From contig JAOPKB010000013.1 of assembly GCA_025517485.1 (NCBI GenBank), positions 1-64,000 of the forward strand: DNA of 64,000 nucleotides, in the 5' to 3' direction. The position numbers were made by a program, and so were the translations under genes. Under the pieces are notes generated by a model. It did not search any database. It was not told where the DNA came from and was given only the letters and a program-made list of their open reading frames with translations. Origin of the DNA: Natronoglomus mannanivorans (GTDB lineage: Archaea > Halobacteriota > Halobacteria > Halobacteriales > Natrialbaceae). Within the stretch, counting starts at the first letter, position 1; the number at the start of each line of letters is the position of its first letter. Positions 1-9,072 of this stretch are shown one piece after another.

Positions 1-69
1 CCCGTTCGGTCGGTGCTCGCTGAGGAAGGGGGCTTAGCGCCTCAATTCAGCTAAAACGAGATGGAAACG

Positions 70-1812
70 CTACTCCGAGACGTACCGGCCACGACCCTCG
101 ACGTCTCGAAGCCGCTCGAGGACTCGTTCCTCGCCGGCCTCCCGATACCCATCTCGGAACGCCTCGCGAAGGGGTTCGGGATCGTCCGCGGTCCCGACGA
201 GACTCTGATCGAAGACGTGGAGGTCCATCGCGTAGTCCTCGAGGTGGTCGGTGTGGTAGCCGAGGCCGAAGTCGATGAGGTAGGTTCTGTCGGTCTCGTG
301 TTGCCTCGCTCCGACGCGAACGTTCCGCGTCGTCGGATCGCCGTGGACGAACCCCGCGCGGTGGATCGTCGCGAGGTGGGCCCCGACGTCTCGAACCCGG
401 TCACTCGAGAGGGCATCCCGAAGATCCGATTCGCCGACGGACTCAAACTCGAGGGTCGCCTCCCGGAGATCGACGTCGACGACGACGGGCGTCGGAACGC
501 CCGCTCGGCGTGCGAGACTCGTGAGTCTGGCCTCGAGAGTCGTCCGCTCCCGGCGAAGACGGTCGTCGAGGTCGGGGTGACGATAGCGCTTGGGGAGACG
601 GCGTTTGATCACGCGGTCGTCCTCGAACGTGACCAGCGCTTCGGCGCCGCGGATTTCGTCGTTCTCGCGTTCGAAGGTGACTTCGCCTCCGTCGCGCCAC
701 GTCACCGGTACCTGATCCGGCCGAAAGTCCGGATCCACGCGCGAGTCCTCGAGCGCGAGCGTGTCGCCGGCGGCGTACATCTTCGCGCCAAGCACCGCGA
801 TCATGCCGGCGTTGTCCCGGAGGAAGCGGGGCTCGGGGGCGTGGAACTGGGCGCCGCGCTGGTCGCACATTTCGGCGAGCATCTCGCGCAGGCGAGCGTT
901 CTGTCCGACGCCGCCGCCGAGCACGAGTTCGTCGCTGCCGGTCAGCGAGAGCGCGCGTTCGGCGACCTCGGTGAGCATCCCGAAGACGTTCTCCTGTAAG
1001 GAAAAACAGATGTCCTCGACCGGCACGCCACCGTCGGGCTCGCTGCGCTCGCCCGACGAGCCTCCGCTCGTTTGGCTCGCGGAGACGCCGTCGTAGGCTT
1101 GCTTGGCGGCGCTCATGATCCCCGAAAACGAGAAGTCCATCCCCTTGACGACGTAGGGGAGGTCGACGTACTCGCCGGCTTCGGCGGCGGCCTCGACTTT
1201 CGGCCCGCCGGGGTGAGACCAGCCGACGTGGCGGGTGAACTTGTCTAACGCGTTCCCGACGCCGGTGTCCATCGTCTCGCCGAGCACCCGATAGCGACCG
1301 TTGCGATAGGCCAGCAGGTGTGCGTTCGCGCCGCTGGCGTTCAGACAGACCGGGGAGTCGAACCCCGACGTGTGACGCCCGATTTCGAGGTGGGCGACCA
1401 TGTGGTTGACGCCGACGAGCGGGACCTCGAGGGCCTGCGAGAGCGCCCGCGCGGCGGTGGCGACGATCCGCAGGCAGGGCCCCAGTCCGGGACCTCGAGA
1501 GAAGGCGACGGCGTCGATCGGTGGCTCGTCCGCGGGGCCGTCGTGGGTCTCCCGGGCGTGTGCGAGTGCGGTTTCGACGACACGCGGAACCGCGTTGTGC
1601 ATGTGTTCGGCGGCCTCTCGAGGGTGAATGCCGCCGCTCTCGGGCTGGTAGGCGTCGGTTTCGATGAAAACGTCGGGCCGAGGGCGGGCGCGGGCGTCGG
1701 TATCGGAACCCGACGCCGCCTCACACGCTCCCTCGAGTCCGGAATCGTACACCGCTGCGCTGGCGGCCCAGGCGGTGCCCTCGATTCCGAGGACGCGCAC
1801 TCCGGAACTCAC
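70..1812 (-). CDS. kae1-bud32: Bifunctional Kae1/Bud32 fusion, KEOPS tRNA t6A synthesis
   Basis: A single 580-residue chain carries both core KEOPS subunits, which make the threonylcarbamoyl-adenosine (t6A) at position 37 of ANN-decoding tRNAs. Residues about 1-345 are the Kae1/TsaD ASKHA fold, with metal ligands H137 and H141 (NHMVAH) and D333 (LRDNAGM). Residues about 388-580 are the small kinase/ATPase Bud32, with HGD (D492) and DFG (D514). The linker near 243-262 is Ser/Gly rich and looks like an insertion within Kae1. The fused order is well known in euryarchaea. The start used is a GTG at 1812; another GTG four codons inside (VRVLGIEG) would match shorter homologues and is equally possible. 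It lies downstream of S24e and S27ae on the same strand, so co-transcription of these translation genes is likely. Confidence 0.96.
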   Translation of the reverse strand: MSSGVRVLGIEGTAWAASAAVYDSGLEGACEAASGSDTDARARPRPDVFIETDAYQPESGGIHPREAAEHMHNAVPRVVETALAHARETHDGPADEPPIDAVAFSRGPGLGPCLRIVATAARALSQALEVPLVGVNHMVAHLEIGRHTSGFDSPVCLNASGANAHLLAYRNGRYRVLGETMDTGVGNALDKFTRHVGWSHPGGPKVEAAAEAGEYVDLPYVVKGMDFSFSGIMSAAKQAYDGVSASQTSGGSSGERSEPDGGVPVEDICFSLQENVFGMLTEVAERALSLTGSDELVLGGGVGQNARLREMLAEMCDQRGAQFHAPEPRFLRDNAGMIAVLGAKMYAAGDTLALEDSRVDPDFRPDQVPVTWRDGGEVTFERENDEIRGAEALVTFEDDRVIKRRLPKRYRHPDLDDRLRRERTTLEARLTSLARRAGVPTPVVVDVDLREATLEFESVGESDLRDALSSDRVRDVGAHLATIHRAGFVHGDPTTRNVRVGARQHETDRTYLIDFGLGYHTDHLEDYAMDLHVFDQSLVGTADDPEPLREAFRDGYREAGEERVLERLRDVEGRGRYVSE

Positions 1813-1869
1813 GGGTCGCAGGTGCGCGCGGGTCGGCTGTCTCGATACATCTCGGTTCGTTGTCCCGCG

Positions 1870-2004
1870 TTACTCCCACTCGGTGTAGCCACACTTGCCA
1901 CAGTGCTGGCGGTCGCCGTGGTCGGCGAGGAAGACGTCACCGCAGCGCGGGCACTTCTCTCTGTCCGTCGACCCGTCGTCGCCGTAGAGTTCGTAGTGTG
2001 CCAT
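1870..2004 (-). CDS. rps27ae: 30S ribosomal protein S27ae
   Basis: A 44-residue zinc-ribbon protein of the small ribosomal subunit, beginning [11 protein letters not shown]. The zinc site is CPRCGD near residue 18 and CGKCGY near residue 35, which together give the four cysteines typical of S27ae. The length is normal for the archaeal form, which lacks the ubiquitin fusion seen in eukaryotes. The ATG lies one base after the stop of S24e, so the pair is translationally linked. An in-frame upstream extension exists, but it is only the shadow of the S24e gene and is ignored here. Confidence 0.96.
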   Translation of the reverse strand: MAHYELYGDDGSTDREKCPRCGDVFLADHGDRQHCGKCGYTEWE

Positions 2005-2005
2005 C

Positions 2006-2350
2006 TTACGCTTCCTCCGCTTCGGCTTCTGCCTCGGCCTCGGCGTCTGCCTCGCTGTCGGCCTCGTCGTCGGTTTCGATCTTGTTGCGCTCGAGCATGT
2101 GTTCCTGCTCGACGTCCGTGGCGTGGGCGGCGGTGTCGTACACCTTCGCGTGGCCAACGGTCTTTCGCATGCCGAACTTGGTGTCGAGTTTGCGGATGAC
2201 GACCTCGGCGGCGTCTTTGTTCAGTTTGGCGGCGAGACTGTCACGAACCTGCAGTCGAGAAGGCGTAGCCTCCTCGTGGACCAGTTCGAACGTGACGTCC
2301 GTTCTGTGCAACATGGGGTTCTCCTCTTCGGAGATGATGTCGACGTCCAT
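2006..2350 (-). CDS. rps24e: 30S ribosomal protein S24e
   Basis: A 114-residue small-subunit ribosomal protein. Residues about 1-85 match the S24e fold ([16 protein letters not shown] at the start, then [17 protein letters not shown]). The last 25 residues are an Asp/Glu/Ala tail, a halophilic extension. The ATG at 2350 follows a weak TATA-like stretch near 2384-2396, which would leave a short leader. It is the first gene of an apparent S24e-S27ae-kae1/bud32 unit, an arrangement also known from other haloarchaea. Confidence 0.96.
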   Translation of the reverse strand: MDVDIISEEENPMLHRTDVTFELVHEEATPSRLQVRDSLAAKLNKDAAEVVIRKLDTKFGMRKTVGHAKVYDTAAHATDVEQEHMLERNKIETDDEADSEADAEAEAEAEAEEA

Positions 2351-2598
2351 GATATCACTCAGTTACTCTACTATCCCCTAGTCGCGCCTAAAAGGATTTC
2401 GAACCCGCCACCGGTGTCTCGCGTCCGCTACGGGACTCCCACCGACCGCCAGTCCGGCCGTTCTGTCGCGCTCGGGGTCGTTGTCCAGCGCCTTCTCTCT
2501 ATCACGTTCGTCCGTCACTCTCGAGTGTCACTTTCGAGTGTCCCGCCGTTCGGTCGACTTCGCTCGCGAAACGTTATTTCCTCCCCGAAACATAATAG

Positions 2599-2605
2599 TT
2601 ATAAA
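2599..2605 (+). promoter_or_regulatory. TATA-like box for the gene at 2627
   Basis: TTATAAA is centred about 25 bases before the ATG at 2627. That spacing predicts a leaderless transcript and supports this start over longer in-frame readings that run back into S24e. Confidence 0.55.
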
Positions 2606-2626
2606 CAGTATGGATTACTGGACTGT

Positions 2627-2935
2627 ATGGATGTGTCAGATGTTTCCGCCGCGCAACGACTCGCAATCGGGATCGTTCTCGTCGCCGTCGGGTCGGTTCT
2701 CGGTCAGCCGAATCTCGGTCTGGAGACGCGAATCTCCGCGTTCGCCACCGTGTTCGGGGTCGGATTTCTCGGGGCGGCGTTCGAACCGCCGCTCACGAAC
2801 GCACTCGGCGCACAGCAGTGGGAGGACCTCTCCGGATTGAAGCAGACGGCCGCCTTGTTCGTCCTCGCGATCGTCGCCATCGTACTCTGGATCTCGGTCA
2901 CGCTCGGTCAGAGCGCTCTCGAAACGCTGCTCTGA
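2627..2935 (+). CDS. Small two- to three-TM membrane protein, unknown function
   Basis: A 102-residue hydrophobic protein. Membrane segments are visible at about residues 12-26 (LAIGIVLVAVGSVLG), 36-50 and 74-95 (AALFVLAIVAIVLWISVTLG). The first two are joined by a short loop with charged residues. I do not recognise the family and see no catalytic motif. The start was chosen because a TATA-like box sits about 25 bases upstream. It is transcribed divergently from S24e and converges with the beta-propeller gene that ends at 2978. Confidence 0.75.
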   Translation: MDVSDVSAAQRLAIGIVLVAVGSVLGQPNLGLETRISAFATVFGVGFLGAAFEPPLTNALGAQQWEDLSGLKQTAALFVLAIVAIVLWISVTLGQSALETLL

Positions 2936-2977
2936 GCGCCTCTTTCCGACGGCGCATCGAACCCGACTCGAGACCGA

Positions 2978-4033
2978 TCAGGGAACGACGACCAGTCCGC
3001 GCGGCGTCTGGGTCTCGAGTCCCTCGTCCCACTCGACGTCGGCCCGTTCCCACGAGTCGCCGAAGTCACTCGAGCGGAATAGACCCCTGTTGTTCACGCC
3101 GTAGACCGTCCCGTCCGCCGTCGTGAACACCGCTCGCACGACGCCGTCACCCATCGGAAGGCCTCGCTCCTCGAGCCGTTCCCACGGTTCGTCGCCGTCC
3201 TTTCGATAGACGTACGACGCCGCGGTCTCCGCGGTGTGTGCCTTCGAGGCACCGCTCGCGCTCGAGACGAGGATGCGGTCGGGATCAGCTGGATCGGGGA
3301 CGACCGACCAGCAGTAGGTGTGCTCGAGTCCGTCCTGTGGGTGCGAGAACGACTCGCCGCCGTCGTTCGAGACGGCGAAGCCGTCGCCCGCGGCGGAGTA
3401 GACCCGGCCCTCGCGATCGGGGTGGACCGCGAGGGAGTGGTTGTCCCGACGCGATCCCGGCGGGCGCTCGCGCCAGTGGACGTCGCTCGGGTCGCTCACG
3501 TCGCCGACGATGAACGCGCCGAGTTCGATGCCGACGTAGAGGCGGTCGGGGTCGAACGGGTCCACCTCGAGCCAGCGGGTGTGGTGGGTGTCCGGTCGCG
3601 GCGGGAAGAACCACTCCTCCTCGGAGGGGAGGTCGATGATTCCCTCGAGGTGCGTCCAGGAGTCGCCGCCGTCCTCGGATCGATAGACGCGGCTCGGCTC
3701 GGTCCCCGCGTAGACGACGTCGGGGTCGTGCGGGCTCACGGCCAATGACATCACCGCCTCGGTCTCGACCGTTCCACCGTCTTCGGCCCCTCGAGACTCG
3801 TCTCCAGTCTCGATCCTGAACCCAGTCTCGAGGCGCTCGAACGTCCCGCCGCCGTCTTCGGTCCGGTAGAGCCCGTCCTCGAAGGTTCCGACGAACGCGC
3901 GTTCGGGTTCGTCGGGCGAACTCGCGACGCACTCGAGGTCGTGGCCCTTGAGGTGTTCGGCGGTCGTCCACCCGTCCTCGCCGTCGGTACACACCAGTAG
4001 CCGATTCCGCATGGCTGCGTAGATCGTCGTCAT
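2978..4033 (-). CDS. BNR/sialidase-like beta-propeller repeat protein
   Basis: A 351-residue soluble protein with repeated Asp-box motifs of the BNR type: YRTEDGGGTF, YRSEDGGDSW, VSNDGGESF and RSSDFGDSW. Each ends a blade of a predicted propeller of the sortilin/photosystem-stability-factor kind. No signal peptide is seen, so it is probably cytoplasmic. The catalytic residues of true sialidases are not apparent, so a binding or scaffold role is more likely than hydrolysis. The start ATG at 4033 gives MTTIYAAMRN; the longer reading through the preceding gene's end is rejected. It follows the CopCD gene by 74 bases on the same strand and may be the last member of that unit. Confidence 0.85.
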   Translation of the reverse strand: MTTIYAAMRNRLLVCTDGEDGWTTAEHLKGHDLECVASSPDEPERAFVGTFEDGLYRTEDGGGTFERLETGFRIETGDESRGAEDGGTVETEAVMSLAVSPHDPDVVYAGTEPSRVYRSEDGGDSWTHLEGIIDLPSEEEWFFPPRPDTHHTRWLEVDPFDPDRLYVGIELGAFIVGDVSDPSDVHWRERPPGSRRDNHSLAVHPDREGRVYSAAGDGFAVSNDGGESFSHPQDGLEHTYCWSVVPDPADPDRILVSSASGASKAHTAETAASYVYRKDGDEPWERLEERGLPMGDGVVRAVFTTADGTVYGVNNRGLFRSSDFGDSWERADVEWDEGLETQTPRGLVVVP

Positions 4034-4107
4034 GGCCGCTTCTACGCGGTGGGGGGCCACAAACGTTCGCCTCGTCGTGGCGGTATATCTCGCTCGAGAC
4101 CGCCCTC

Positions 4108-6129
4108 TCACCTCTGTCGACGACCGAACCGGACCGTCTCGACGGCCACCGCGAGCGAACCCGTGATCCCGACGACGATCGCACCGATCCGGAGCAGGTG
4201 CGTGAATCCGGTCTCCTCGAGCGGAGCGTACTCGTGGACGTGTTCGTGACCGTCCGGGACCGCGTACACGTCGACCCACTCGCTGACGTAGGTTCCCTCG
4301 GGCGATCCCGAAACGCGAAGCTCCCACCACAGGGGGTCGGGCAGCGTCTGGACCGTCGAGTACGTACCCGGCTCCTCGGTCGCCTCGAGATCGAACTGTA
4401 ACTGTGTATCCGCCCGCTCGTTGTGGGCCAGTATCGTCACCGGCCGATCGGACTCGAGCGGGTCCCCGTCGCTCGCGGACGTGAATGTCACGTCGAAGAC
4501 GACCGGTTCGCCCTCGTCGACGAAGGCCGAGCCGTGCTCTCCCCAGACCGATGGCGAACCGACGGTGAGTTCGACGATTCCGTCGTCGTACTCTCGTTCG
4601 AGCGTAACGGGGTCTCCCGCGTCGGTCTGTTCGGCGACCACCGCGGTCGGCGTCGAGGTGAGCAGCCCCGAGAGAACCACGACCAGCACGAGGAGTGCGA
4701 CCTCGAGGGAGAGCACGCGGGTGACCAGAGTGCTCGTCGTACTGGCTGTCTCGTCGACTGTGGGGTCGTCTCCCGCTTCCCGCCCACCGTTCTCTCGAAC
4801 TCGGCCGTCCGACCCACGACCACTCGATCCACGACCGCGGACTCGACGCTCGAGCGCCGAGCGCTCGCGGTCCGGATCGAGCCGCCGCAGGAGAACGAAT
4901 CGGGTGAATCCGCCGAGGCCGAGCGCGGCGACCACGAGGAGCACCTTTGCCGAGAGCGCGGTTCCGTAGGTCGTCTCCGCGAGGTGTGCGAGCGTCGGCG
5001 CGTGCCAGACGGCGAGGATGAGTCCGGTCAGCAACGCCAGCGTGACGCCGGTGAGTGCGACGATCGAGTACCGGCGAATCGCGTCGGCAGCGAGGCGGTC
5101 GCGGTCGCCCGCTTCAGCGTCCGCGAGAACCGTCGGAAGGACCGCCGCGAGCACGCAGAGTCCGCCGAGCCAGAGCCCCGCACCGGCGACGTGAGCGAAG
5201 TCCACCGTCACACCCTGGAGGCGATCCACGAGCGTCGCGGAGTGACTCGTCCAGCTCACCGTCGCCTGCACGACGACCGCGCCGGCCAGCGAGCTGCCGA
5301 GCCAGTACCGACGGTCGAGCGATCCGCGAACGCCCGCCAGCAGCCCCGTCGCGACGAGCGCGGCGACGAGGAGTTGGACGAGCCAGACGTGACCCAGCGG
5401 CGTGGCCGCGAACGTCCGGATCGCCTCGAGCGAGAGCCCACTCGAGCCGATCGACGCGCTCCGGGCGACGCCGAGTGCGAGAACGGCGCCGAACAGGACG
5501 ACACCGGCGCCGGCGAGCACCCGTGTCAGCCGTCGGTCGACTACCGACGGCGCGACGCCGAACCGACCGACGACGGGGTAGACGGCGACCGCCGCCGTGA
5601 CCGGCACGCCGACGAGGGCGACGACCGCGAGCAAGAGCGCGCCTTTGGCGGCCGTCGTCGCGATCGATACGTCGTCTTCGTCGTCGGCGTACGCCTCGAG
5701 GACGCTCTCGCGGTCTACCGGCTCGTCGCCGACGCTGAAGAAGAACGAACCCGCCGTCGTGTGGCCGTCCTCGGCGAGGATCTCCCAGTCGACGGTGTAG
5801 ATGCCGTCGGCGTCGGTGTCGTCCCGTTCGAGGGACACCGATACGAGTCGATCGTCGTCCGGATCGATCACCGCGTCACCGCTGACGTCCTCGCCGTCGG
5901 GACCCGTCACCGTGACGTCGGCGACCTGCACGCCGTCGCCGGAGAACTCGAGGGTCACCGTCTCCGGAAGGGCCTCGAGTCGATCGCCGTTCGCGGGATC
6001 CGAGTCGCTCAGGTAGGCGTGGCCCGCGACCGGCATCGCCACTGCGGCCAGCACGAGCACGACGATCGCACAGCAGACGGCGAGTGTCGCGAGTCGCCGC
6101 CCGCTCGAGTCACGCGTTCGCATCGGCAT
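4108..6129 (-). CDS. CopC-CopD fusion, copper resistance/uptake membrane protein
   Basis: A 673-residue protein. A signal segment (about residues 12-36) ends in VAGHAYLSDSDP, placing His37 at the mature N-terminus, where CopC proteins bind Cu(II). The CopC beta-sandwich covers about 37-135 and includes DGHTTAGSFFF. A multi-spanning CopD domain follows at about 160-410 with eight or so membrane helices. After a charged linker with a Gly/Arg-rich loop, the protein continues into another membrane segment and an extracellular beta domain (about 490-640), closed by a final helix. The gene starts 3 bases after the lipoprotein gene at 6133-7386, so the two are co-expressed. Copper is the likely metal from the family; direction of transport cannot be read from sequence. 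Confidence 0.92.
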   Translation of the reverse strand: MPMRTRDSSGRRLATLAVCCAIVVLVLAAVAMPVAGHAYLSDSDPANGDRLEALPETVTLEFSGDGVQVADVTVTGPDGEDVSGDAVIDPDDDRLVSVSLERDDTDADGIYTVDWEILAEDGHTTAGSFFFSVGDEPVDRESVLEAYADDEDDVSIATTAAKGALLLAVVALVGVPVTAAVAVYPVVGRFGVAPSVVDRRLTRVLAGAGVVLFGAVLALGVARSASIGSSGLSLEAIRTFAATPLGHVWLVQLLVAALVATGLLAGVRGSLDRRYWLGSSLAGAVVVQATVSWTSHSATLVDRLQGVTVDFAHVAGAGLWLGGLCVLAAVLPTVLADAEAGDRDRLAADAIRRYSIVALTGVTLALLTGLILAVWHAPTLAHLAETTYGTALSAKVLLVVAALGLGGFTRFVLLRRLDPDRERSALERRVRGRGSSGRGSDGRVRENGGREAGDDPTVDETASTTSTLVTRVLSLEVALLVLVVVLSGLLTSTPTAVVAEQTDAGDPVTLEREYDDGIVELTVGSPSVWGEHGSAFVDEGEPVVFDVTFTSASDGDPLESDRPVTILAHNERADTQLQFDLEATEEPGTYSTVQTLPDPLWWELRVSGSPEGTYVSEWVDVYAVPDGHEHVHEYAPLEETGFTHLLRIGAIVVGITGSLAVAVETVRFGRRQR

Positions 6130-6132
6130 CGG

Positions 6133-7386
6133 TTATCGCTCGGTTCCGCCACCGACGTACTGGACTCTCGCGACGCCCTCACCGACGGGGACCTGTCCGA
6201 CGAGCGCTCGAGCAGCCATGTCGACGATGGCGACGGTCCCGTCGGCGTCGGCCGGCGTGAAGAAGTAGCCGCCGCCGGTGACCCCGCTCCGGTGGAGGTG
6301 GTGGGCGCCATCCGGACGCTCGATATCGCCCGCCTCGAGTCGGTCGACGACCTCGAGGGCGTCCACATCGACGACGGCCACGTCCGGCGTCGTGGTGTTC
6401 GCGGTGAAGCCGTACAGCGTCCCGTCGACCTCGTGGTAGCCCAGCGCGTCGGGGCCGCCCTCGACCGTGACGCTGCCGATCTCTTCGCTCTCCTCGTCGG
6501 TCATGTCGAGCAGATGGAGTTCGTCGCCGTCGAGAATCCCCATGCGTTCCTCGTCGGGTGTGAGGGACATGCCGCCCGAGAACGGCAGTTCGTCGACGAC
6601 CTCGTCGGTCGCCGTGTCGACGACGGCGGTCGTCCCGACGCCGCCGGAGCGTTCGAAGTACGCGAGCCCCGTCCGCGGCGCGTAGGCCTTGTAGTGGGTG
6701 CCACCTTCCTCGCCGAGATCGATCGATCCGGTTCGCTCGTAGGCCTCGAGATCGACGATTAACGCCGCCGGGTCGTTGACGTTCGTCGCGTACGCCTTCG
6801 TCCCGAAGTCCTCGTGAGCGAGTAACTTGCCGTGGCCCTCGCCCTCGAGTCCGGCGTCGACGATTTCGGTGACCGCGAGCGAGTCGGTGTCGATAACGTA
6901 GAACGCGCCCTCGTCGTCGGCGTGGGCCCACATTTCGTCTTCGACCGGGTGGTACATGTGGGTCGCGCCGGGGCCGATGTCGACTCTCTCGATCAGCTCG
7001 CGCGTTTCGGTGTCGATCACGACGACCTGCTCGAGGCTGTTCTCGATGGCGAAGATCTTGTCTCGGTCGCGGGTGAGTCGCGTGTCACCCCACTCGGCCG
7101 AGGAGATCCCGTCGGTGAGTTCGTCGACGACCTCGCCCGCTTCGGGATCGACGATCGCGATCCGATCGGGAGCGAAGGCGTAGGCCAGGCCGTCGCTTCC
7201 GGGTGCGTCGGTGGCGGTTTCGTCGTTGTGGTCGTGGTCGTCGTCTCCGTGGTCGTCGTGGTCGTGATCATCGCCGTTTCCGCCAGCGTCATCGTCGTCG
7301 TCGGACCCCAAACACCCTGCAACGCCGACCGCGAGTCCACCGCTCGTCGCCTGTACGAATCGTCGACGCGTTACCGGTCGCTCCAT
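6133..7386 (-). CDS. Tat lipoprotein beta-propeller with His/Asp-rich metal-binding stretch (AztD-like)
   Basis: A 417-residue secreted lipoprotein. TRRRFVQ is a Tat motif, and VAGC (Cys25) is a lipobox. Residues about 28-60 are Asp/His runs (DDHDHDDHGDDDHDH), a likely metal-capture loop. The rest is a YVTN-type beta-propeller, with repeated VVDTATDEVVDEL-like strands and histidines such as GATHMYHP. The arrangement of His-rich N-terminus plus propeller resembles the periplasmic zinc chaperone AztD; that assignment is inference. It leads directly into CopCD with a 3-base gap, which argues for copper or zinc handling at the outer face of the membrane. A TATA-like box at 7405-7416 suggests a leaderless transcript. 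Confidence 0.88.
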   Translation of the reverse strand: MERPVTRRRFVQATSGGLAVGVAGCLGSDDDDDAGGNGDDHDHDDHGDDDHDHNDETATDAPGSDGLAYAFAPDRIAIVDPEAGEVVDELTDGISSAEWGDTRLTRDRDKIFAIENSLEQVVVIDTETRELIERVDIGPGATHMYHPVEDEMWAHADDEGAFYVIDTDSLAVTEIVDAGLEGEGHGKLLAHEDFGTKAYATNVNDPAALIVDLEAYERTGSIDLGEEGGTHYKAYAPRTGLAYFERSGGVGTTAVVDTATDEVVDELPFSGGMSLTPDEERMGILDGDELHLLDMTDEESEEIGSVTVEGGPDALGYHEVDGTLYGFTANTTTPDVAVVDVDALEVVDRLEAGDIERPDGAHHLHRSGVTGGGYFFTPADADGTVAIVDMAARALVGQVPVGEGVARVQYVGGGTER

Positions 7387-7404
7387 ACATCCCTCTCGAC
7401 ACCT

Positions 7405-7416
7405 GGTATTATTCTC
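7405..7416 (-). promoter_or_regulatory. TATA-like box for the lipoprotein-copCD unit
   Basis: Read on the minus strand the box is GAGAATAATACC, centred about 24 bases before the ATG at 7386. This fits a leaderless start for the metal-binding lipoprotein. Confidence 0.5.
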
Positions 7417-7497
7417 GGTTATGGTTCGGTCGTCGAATCCCGTCAGAGCGCCTTCGAGAGTGTCGTCGAGACGCTGCCTACTCGCCCCATCGACGAC

Positions 7498-8016
7498 TCA
7501 CTCGCCACGCTCGAGGAGCCGATCGACGAGCCGAGTGAACCGATCGACCAGTCGGTCCGGCCCGCTCGGCGTGACCGTCGAGAGCACGTTTCCGGTCCGT
7601 TCCGGGTCGGCCAGTCTCAGGGTTACGCGGTTGTGGTCGCCGTACGCTTTCTCGACGATCTCACACGCACAGAGGCGATCGAGGTGCCACTCGAGCGTGC
7701 TTCGAGCGATCTCGAGGTCGGCGGCGAGATCGTCCGGCCGGACGGACTCGCGTTCGATCAGTGCGACGATGATCTCGCGGGCGGTCTCGCGGCGAAAGAG
7801 TGCGAGCGTGCGCCGGTCCCACGCGTCGTAGGCCGGGGGATAGTAGTGGGTCTGGCCGTAGAGTTGCTCGCTCACGACGACCCCATCGTTGACGAGTCGC
7901 CGAACGTGATACTGGATCTGGCCCGGGGCGAACGCCGACTCTCTGACGAGTTCGTTGAAGTGGATGCCCGCGTTCGTGTGGATTCGGTCCCGGATCCGTC
8001 GTCGTGTCTCGCTCAT
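7498..8016 (-). CDS. Winged-helix transcriptional regulator (tandem wHTH)
   Basis: A 172-residue cytoplasmic regulator with two ArsR/MarR-like winged helices. The first lies at about residues 10-65 (GIHFNELVRESAFAPGQIQY, then HVRRLVNDGVV). The second lies at about 85-140 (VRPDDLAADLEIARSTLEWH, then LDRLCACEIVEK). A cysteine pair (CAC) in the second domain could bind metal, but this is speculative. The ATG at 8016 was chosen because upstream sequence in the same frame is Arg/Thr-rich and non-coding in character. It sits between the metal lipoprotein gene and a divergently transcribed membrane protein, so local regulation of the metal cluster is a reasonable inference. Confidence 0.87.
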   Translation of the reverse strand: MSETRRRIRDRIHTNAGIHFNELVRESAFAPGQIQYHVRRLVNDGVVVSEQLYGQTHYYPPAYDAWDRRTLALFRRETAREIIVALIERESVRPDDLAADLEIARSTLEWHLDRLCACEIVEKAYGDHNRVTLRLADPERTGNVLSTVTPSGPDRLVDRFTRLVDRLLERGE

Positions 8017-8242
8017 GTGTCTGTGTTCGTGTCCGCGTCCCGGTTCGCGTCCGGTTCCTCCTCGGTCACTGGCACGGATAACCGCTTTCGATCGTTCCCA
8101 CGTTCTGGGAACACGCTTCGATCGTCGTGGGTTCGGCTCCGTTGGCTCCGTACCGAACGCGAGTGTGTCCAGCACCTCCGCTCCGACGCCGGACACCGAA
8201 GCGACTACGTAGCCGTCCGACAGAACGGTGCGTATCGAGCCC

Positions 8243-8650
8243 ATGGTCCTCTCGAGTTCACCCGCGCTGCTGGCGCCCTCGATCGGCACGTGGCCGGACT
8301 CGCAACTGACTCCCGTCCTGATCGCCGTGATCGTCCTCGCGGTGATCGGAACGACCGTCCTCTTCGTCCTCGGTCTCGTCGCGTACTCCCGTCGGCGAAC
8401 CCTCCAGTATCTCCTCGTCACCGTCGCCCTCGGCGCGCTGGTGACACGCTCGGTCTTCGGCCTCGGTACCGTCTTCGGACTCGTTCCGATGACCGTCCAC
8501 CACCTCGTCGAACACAGCCTCGACTTTCTCATCGCGGTCCTCGTCCTCTACGCCGTCTACCGCAGCGGTCCCGTGAGCGGGAGTGGCGATCAGTCGTCGC
8601 TCGAGTCAGACTCTGATCCCGACCCCGATCCCACTCTCGAATCCGAGTGA
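8243..8650 (+). CDS. Membrane protein paired with the wHTH regulator
   Basis: A 135-residue integral membrane protein with three predicted helices, at about residues 24-46 (LIAVIVLAVIGTTVLFVLG), 55-80 and 90-108. It ends in an acidic Asp/Ser/Pro tail. A GTG five codons upstream (8228) is an alternative start. I recognise the general arrangement, a small membrane protein divergent from a tandem-wHTH regulator next to CopD-like genes, but not a biochemical function. The 226-base gap between the divergent genes must hold both promoters. Confidence 0.8.
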   Translation: MVLSSSPALLAPSIGTWPDSQLTPVLIAVIVLAVIGTTVLFVLGLVAYSRRRTLQYLLVTVALGALVTRSVFGLGTVFGLVPMTVHHLVEHSLDFLIAVLVLYAVYRSGPVSGSGDQSSLESDSDPDPDPTLESE

Positions 8651-8744
8651 GTTCACCAGCCGAGCGTGTCGTGGAACCGATCGATCTCCGCTCTGTGGCG
8701 CCGATCGTGTCCGTCGAGTGTAACGATCGCCGATCCGGGGCCAC

Positions 8745-8752
8745 TCTTATTA
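8745..8752 (+). promoter_or_regulatory. TATA-like box for the toxin-antitoxin pair
   Basis: CTTATTAC is centred about 27 bases before the ATG at 8776, predicting a leaderless bicistronic transcript. Confidence 0.45.
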
Positions 8753-8775
8753 CGACCCAATCCAGTATAATATCT

Positions 8776-9072
8776 ATGGACGACCTAACGGTTCAGTTTC
8801 CCGACGAGGACCTCGCACTCGTCGATCGGCTGGCCGACGAACGAGGCTGCAGCCGTGAGGAGGCGGTCCGCGAGGCGGTCAGACGGGGTGCCGGCGAGGA
8901 ACTGACTCGAGTCGCACTCGACCGCTACCGGGACGGAACGATCGGCATGCGTGGCGCTGCGAACATCGCTGGCACGACGATCGTCGACCTCATGCACGAG
9001 GCCAACGATCGCGACGTCCTCAAAAACGACGACGAGACCCGCCTCGCGGGAGACGTCGAGGCGCTCCGATGA
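8776..9072 (+). CDS. UPF0175-like antitoxin
   Basis: A 98-residue protein with an N-terminal ribbon-helix-helix-like segment (LTVQFPDEDLALVDRLADE, then REEAVREAVRRG). A UPF0175-type C-terminus follows (LDRYRDGTIGMRGAANIAG), in which a second helix-turn-helix is expected. The start follows a TATA-like box. The stop overlaps the next start as ATGA (9069-9072), the typical layout of an antitoxin followed by its toxin. Autoregulation by the RHH domain is likely from family knowledge. Confidence 0.85.
   Translation: MDDLTVQFPDEDLALVDRLADERGCSREEAVREAVRRGAGEELTRVALDRYRDGTIGMRGAANIAGTTIVDLMHEANDRDVLKNDDETRLAGDVEALR

Noticed and set aside
4423-6762. A 779-codon plus-strand frame across CopCD and the lipoprotein gene
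   Set aside because: It spans two real genes on the opposite strand and reads Arg/Glu/Asp-rich low-complexity sequence with no signal, helix or motif.
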